Origin: Christensenellaceae bacterium
Lineage (GTDB): Bacteria; Bacillota; Clostridia; Christensenellales; Aristaeellaceae
Direction: 5' to 3'
NCBI GenBank assembly: GCA_022510815.1
Contig: JAFLST010000029.1
Coordinates: forward strand, 1-35,877
DNA: 35,877 nucleotides
Part shown: piece by piece, positions 33,541 through 35,877 of the stretch
Layout: the number at the start of each line of letters is the position of its first letter
Numbering within the stretch: the first letter of the stretch is position 1
Program-made: the position numbers and the translations under genes
Notes under the pieces: generated by a model
What the model was told of the DNA's origin: nothing
Seen by the model: the letters and a program-made list of their open reading frames with translations, nothing else
Databases searched by the model: none

Positions 33541-34143
33541 ATGAAGCACCTGCAGGCCCGCATGACGCGCTTCTTTTCCACCCTGTGGCCCGCGGAGCAG
33601 AAGACCCTCGTGTTCGGCGAGGGCAAGACGGATCATCCGCCTGTGATGCTCATCGGCGAGGCGCCCGGCGAACAGGAAACCCTGCAGGGCAGGCCCTTCG
33701 TCGGCAAGGCGGGCAAGAACCTCGACGGCTTCCTCGAGGCGGTGGACCTCCGGCGGGAGGACATTTACATCAGCAATGTGGTCAAGGTGCGGCCCACCAA
33801 GGTCAGCGCCAAGGGCAGCGTCTCCAACCGCCCGCCGAACCGGGAGGAGCTGCTGCTTTTCACGCCGTACTTATTGGAGGAAATCCTTCTCGTCCAGCCG
33901 GGCGTGATCGTCACGCTGGGCAACGTCGCCCTGCGCGCGCTGATGGGCCAGCAGGCAGCGATCGGCGCGATGCACGGTCAGGCCGCCCGGACCACCGTCT
34001 GCCATGAAAAGCAGTCCATGGACGTGCCCGTCTTCCCGCTGTATCACCCCGCGTCGGTCATCTACGACCGCTCGCTGGCGGCAGTGTATCAGGCAGACCT
34101 GAAGGCCCTGCGGGCATGGCTCGACGGCGGCTGTGTCATTTGA
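33541..34143 (+). CDS. UDG-superfamily protein without Fe-S cysteines
   Basis: A 200-aa paralogue of the UDG at 31518. It keeps GEAPGEQE (39-46), the RPFVGKAGKNLDGFL stretch and YHPASVI (H169), so the glycosylase fold is clear. All four Fe-S ligands are absent: no Cys pair at the N-terminus, V83 in VKVRPT where the other has Cys, and no Cys at the fourth position. An insert SAKGSVSNRPPNREE follows. Related cysteine-less proteins exist in Clostridia, with unproven activity. I chose ATG 33541 with GGGAGG nine bases upstream; ATG 33535 is too close. Confidence 0.85.
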   Translation: MKHLQARMTRFFSTLWPAEQKTLVFGEGKTDHPPVMLIGEAPGEQETLQGRPFVGKAGKNLDGFLEAVDLRREDIYISNVVKVRPTKVSAKGSVSNRPPNREELLLFTPYLLEEILLVQPGVIVTLGNVALRALMGQQAAIGAMHGQAARTTVCHEKQSMDVPVFPLYHPASVIYDRSLAAVYQADLKALRAWLDGGCVI

Positions 34144-34195
34144 GACGCAAAAACGTATCTTTTGCGCAAATCCTATAGCGTGCGTTCCATGTCTA

Positions 34196-34204
34196 TGCTA
34201 TACT
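34196..34204 (+). promoter_or_regulatory. Extended -10 promoter of nfeD-floA
   Basis: TGCTATACT (hexamer 34199-34204) lies 50 bp before the nfeD start, the same extended -10 as before the two-component-linked ABC genes. No good -35. Confidence 0.55.
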
Positions 34205-34254
34205 GACATCGTCGCAAGACAGGAAACGTTTCTGTTCCATAGGAGGTTGTCGCC

Positions 34255-34758
34255 ATGCTGGAATTGATCGCCGTCAATCTGCCGATCGTTATCTGCTTCC
34301 TGATCGGCGTGGGACTGCTGGTGCTCGAGGCGTTTATGCCGGGCTTCGGCGTCGCGGGCGTATCGGGTATCGTGGTGGAAGTGGTGGCTGTGGCGGTCAC
34401 ATGGCTGAATCACGGCCCTGTCGCCGCACTGGGGATGCTGCTTATCATCCTGTCCGTGGTCGCCATCGCCATTTCGATGTCCCTGCGCAGCGCCACCAAC
34501 GGCCGACTGAGCAAGAGCCGGCTTATCCTGCGCGAAACGGAAAGCAATGAGGCCGGTTACCGCAGCGCCGAGGACATGGAGGTCTTTCTGGGCCGCGAAG
34601 GCCAGACCACCACGGTGCTCAGACCCACTGGCATTGCCGAATTCGATGGCGTGAGGCTGAACGTCGTCAGCGAGGGCGAGTTCATCCAGTCGGGCACCGC
34701 CGTGCGCATCGTCCGTATCGAGGGCAGCCGCATTCTGGTTCGTCCCGTGTCCGCCTGA
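34255..34758 (+). CDS. NfeD-like membrane protein
   Basis: A 167-aa membrane protein. Three spans lie in the first 75 residues ([51 protein letters not shown]), followed by a C-terminal OB-fold domain with [20 protein letters not shown] and [20 protein letters not shown]. This is the truncated NfeD (NfeD1b-like) that is encoded beside flotillin-like proteins and acts with them in membrane microdomains. The start follows AGGAGG. floA follows after 61 bases. Confidence 0.92.
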   Translation: MLELIAVNLPIVICFLIGVGLLVLEAFMPGFGVAGVSGIVVEVVAVAVTWLNHGPVAALGMLLIILSVVAIAISMSLRSATNGRLSKSRLILRETESNEAGYRSAEDMEVFLGREGQTTTVLRPTGIAEFDGVRLNVVSEGEFIQSGTAVRIVRIEGSRILVRPVSA

Positions 34759-34819
34759 TCCCGTTGGTTCGCCGCAAAGCAGCGGCTGGATTTCTCATCA
34801 ACAAAGGAGGTTTCTCATC

Positions 34820-35815
34820 ATGGAAGCGCCCATCATCATCCTTGGCGTGGTCATTCTCGCCCTGATCGTCATTTCCGTGTTCCTGAGCTTCGTCCCGATT
34901 GGCCTGTGGATTTCCGCTCTGGCCAGCGGCGTGCACGTCTCCTTCGGCACGCTCATCGGCATGAAGATCCGCCGCATCCAGCCCAAGCGTCTGGTCTACC
35001 CGCTCATCAAGGCCAACAAGGCTGGCCTGAACCTGACCGTAAGCAAGCTGGAGACTCACTTCCTCGCGGGCGGCAATGTCGACCGGGTCATCAACGCCCT
35101 GATCGCCGCCCAGCGCGCCAACATCGAGATGGCCTTTGAGAAGGCCTGCGCCATCGACCTTGCGGGCCGTGACGTGTTCGAGGCTGTGCAGATGTCCGTT
35201 ACCCCCAAGGTCATCGAGACGCCCATCGTCGCCGCCATCGCCAAGGACGGCATCGAGCTGCGCGCCAAGGCCCGCGTGACCGTGCGCACCAACATCGAGC
35301 GCCTCGTCGGCGGCGCCGGTGAAGAGACCGTCATCGCCCGTGTCGGCGAGGGCATCGTCACCACCGTCGGCTCTGCTGACACCCACAAGCAGGTTCTCGA
35401 GAACCCCGACCTGATCTCCCGCACCGTCCTGCAGAAGGGCCTTGACGCGGGCACCGCTTACGAGATTCTCTCCATCGACATCGCGGACGTGGACGTGGGC
35501 CGCAACATCGGTGCCCAGCTCATGATGGATCAGGCTGAGGCCGACCGCCGCATCGCTCAGGCCAAGGCGGAGGAACGCCGCGCGATGGCTGTTGCTCACG
35601 AGCAGGAGATGAAGGCCGCCGTGCAGGAGATGCGCGCCAAGGTCGTCGAGGCCGAAGCGGATGTCCCGCGTGCCATGGCTGCCGCTCTGCGCGAGGGCAA
35701 GCTCGGCGTGCTGGACTACTACCAGATGCAGAACACCATCGCCGACACCACCATGCGCGACTCCATCGCCAAGGCGAGCCAGCCGCAGTCCGGCATGCCT
35801 GAGACGAAGAAGTAA
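34820..35815 (+). CDS. floA: Flotillin-like protein FloA
   Basis: FloA forms membrane microdomains that organise signalling and wall-synthesis proteins. The 331-aa sequence has the membrane-inserting N-terminal hairpin ([38 protein letters not shown]), the SPFH core ([60 protein letters not shown]) and a long coiled coil ([20 protein letters not shown]) ending PETKK. Length is normal for FloA (UPF0365). AAAGGAGG precedes the start. It is cotranscribed with nfeD. Confidence 0.97.
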   Translation: MEAPIIILGVVILALIVISVFLSFVPIGLWISALASGVHVSFGTLIGMKIRRIQPKRLVYPLIKANKAGLNLTVSKLETHFLAGGNVDRVINALIAAQRANIEMAFEKACAIDLAGRDVFEAVQMSVTPKVIETPIVAAIAKDGIELRAKARVTVRTNIERLVGGAGEETVIARVGEGIVTTVGSADTHKQVLENPDLISRTVLQKGLDAGTAYEILSIDIADVDVGRNIGAQLMMDQAEADRRIAQAKAEERRAMAVAHEQEMKAAVQEMRAKVVEAEADVPRAMAAALREGKLGVLDYYQMQNTIADTTMRDSIAKASQPQSGMPETKK

Positions 35816-35829
35816 CGAGGGGAAACGGC

Positions 35830-35877
35830 GGGAGGCGGCTTTTCTGAGAAAAGCCCCTCCCGCACCCTCCCGAAAAG
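35830..35877. repeat. Intergenic hairpin repeat, copy 2 (runs off the window)
   Basis: GGGAGG-c-GGCTTTTC-tga-GAAAAGCC-CCTCCC (35830-35861) is a long hairpin with one bulge, followed by CACCCTCCCGAAAAG. It shares the outer stem, the GGC/GCC pair block and the TCCCGAAA flank with the copy at 17859, but the inner stem differs on both arms in a matching way. It lies 15 bases after floA and may also act as a terminator. Confidence 0.6.

Noticed and set aside
34144-34195. Inverted repeat CGCAAAA/TTTTGCG after the second UDG-like gene as a terminator
   Set aside because: The stem is AT-rich and has no T-run after it; it could also be chance, so I did not call it.

Overview
The window looks like chromosomal core DNA of a GC-rich member of the Bacillota, most likely a gut- or rumen-type Clostridia (a Christensenellales-like genome would fit; this is inference). 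The evidence is an hrcA-grpE-dnaK-dnaJ heat-shock cluster behind a perfect CIRCE operator, a NfeD-FloA membrane-microdomain pair, a DUF368 (PopT-type) protein, a zinc-ribbon L28, strong GGAGG ribosome sites and sigma-A promoters. I see no rRNA, CRISPR array, insertion sequence or prophage. Many exported proteins have plain Sec signal peptides ending in A-x-A/E and no lipobox.

Layout. 1-210: tRNA-Thr(GGT) on the minus strand with its own promoter and terminator. 366-5004: a Gld-like ABC exporter operon (ATPase, permease, GldG-type auxiliary protein, DUF4340 protein). 5031-8434: a two-component module (OmpR-type regulator, ABC ATPase, permease, small histidine kinase). Four TTGAC repeats spaced 11-12 bp sit directly before an extended -10 in the regulator-ATPase gap, a likely regulator-controlled promoter. 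8495-13644, minus strand: a MacB/YknXYZ-like exporter operon with one ATPase, one permease and three membrane-fusion/adaptor-like proteins. 13801-14633: a small membrane-anchored protein and an XRE regulator, divergent around an AT-rich spacer. 14686-16450: dnaA with a promoter flanked by DnaA boxes, a candidate oriC.

16451-21009: an unknown 161-aa gene, an orphan zinc/manganese-type binding protein, surE (opposite strand), a phosphoesterase overlapping mnmE, and mnmE. 21047-24099, minus strand: a MazG-like pyrophosphohydrolase, DUF368, rpmB, a GNAT acetyltransferase and a SAM methyltransferase. 24156-29069: dnaJ, dnaK, grpE, hrcA and CIRCE. 29277-34143, plus strand: trmL, a small acidic membrane protein, then an SH3b / family 4 UDG / solute-binding-like / UDG-like operon in which the second UDG lacks all four Fe-S cysteines. 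34255-35815: nfeD and floA.

The items most worth a second look are the phased operator of the regulator-ABC-kinase module, the three-adaptor exporter operon, a hairpin repeat family with compensating stem changes (copies near 17.86, 25.46 and 35.83 kb), the cysteine-less UDG paralogue next to a normal one, and the candidate origin.
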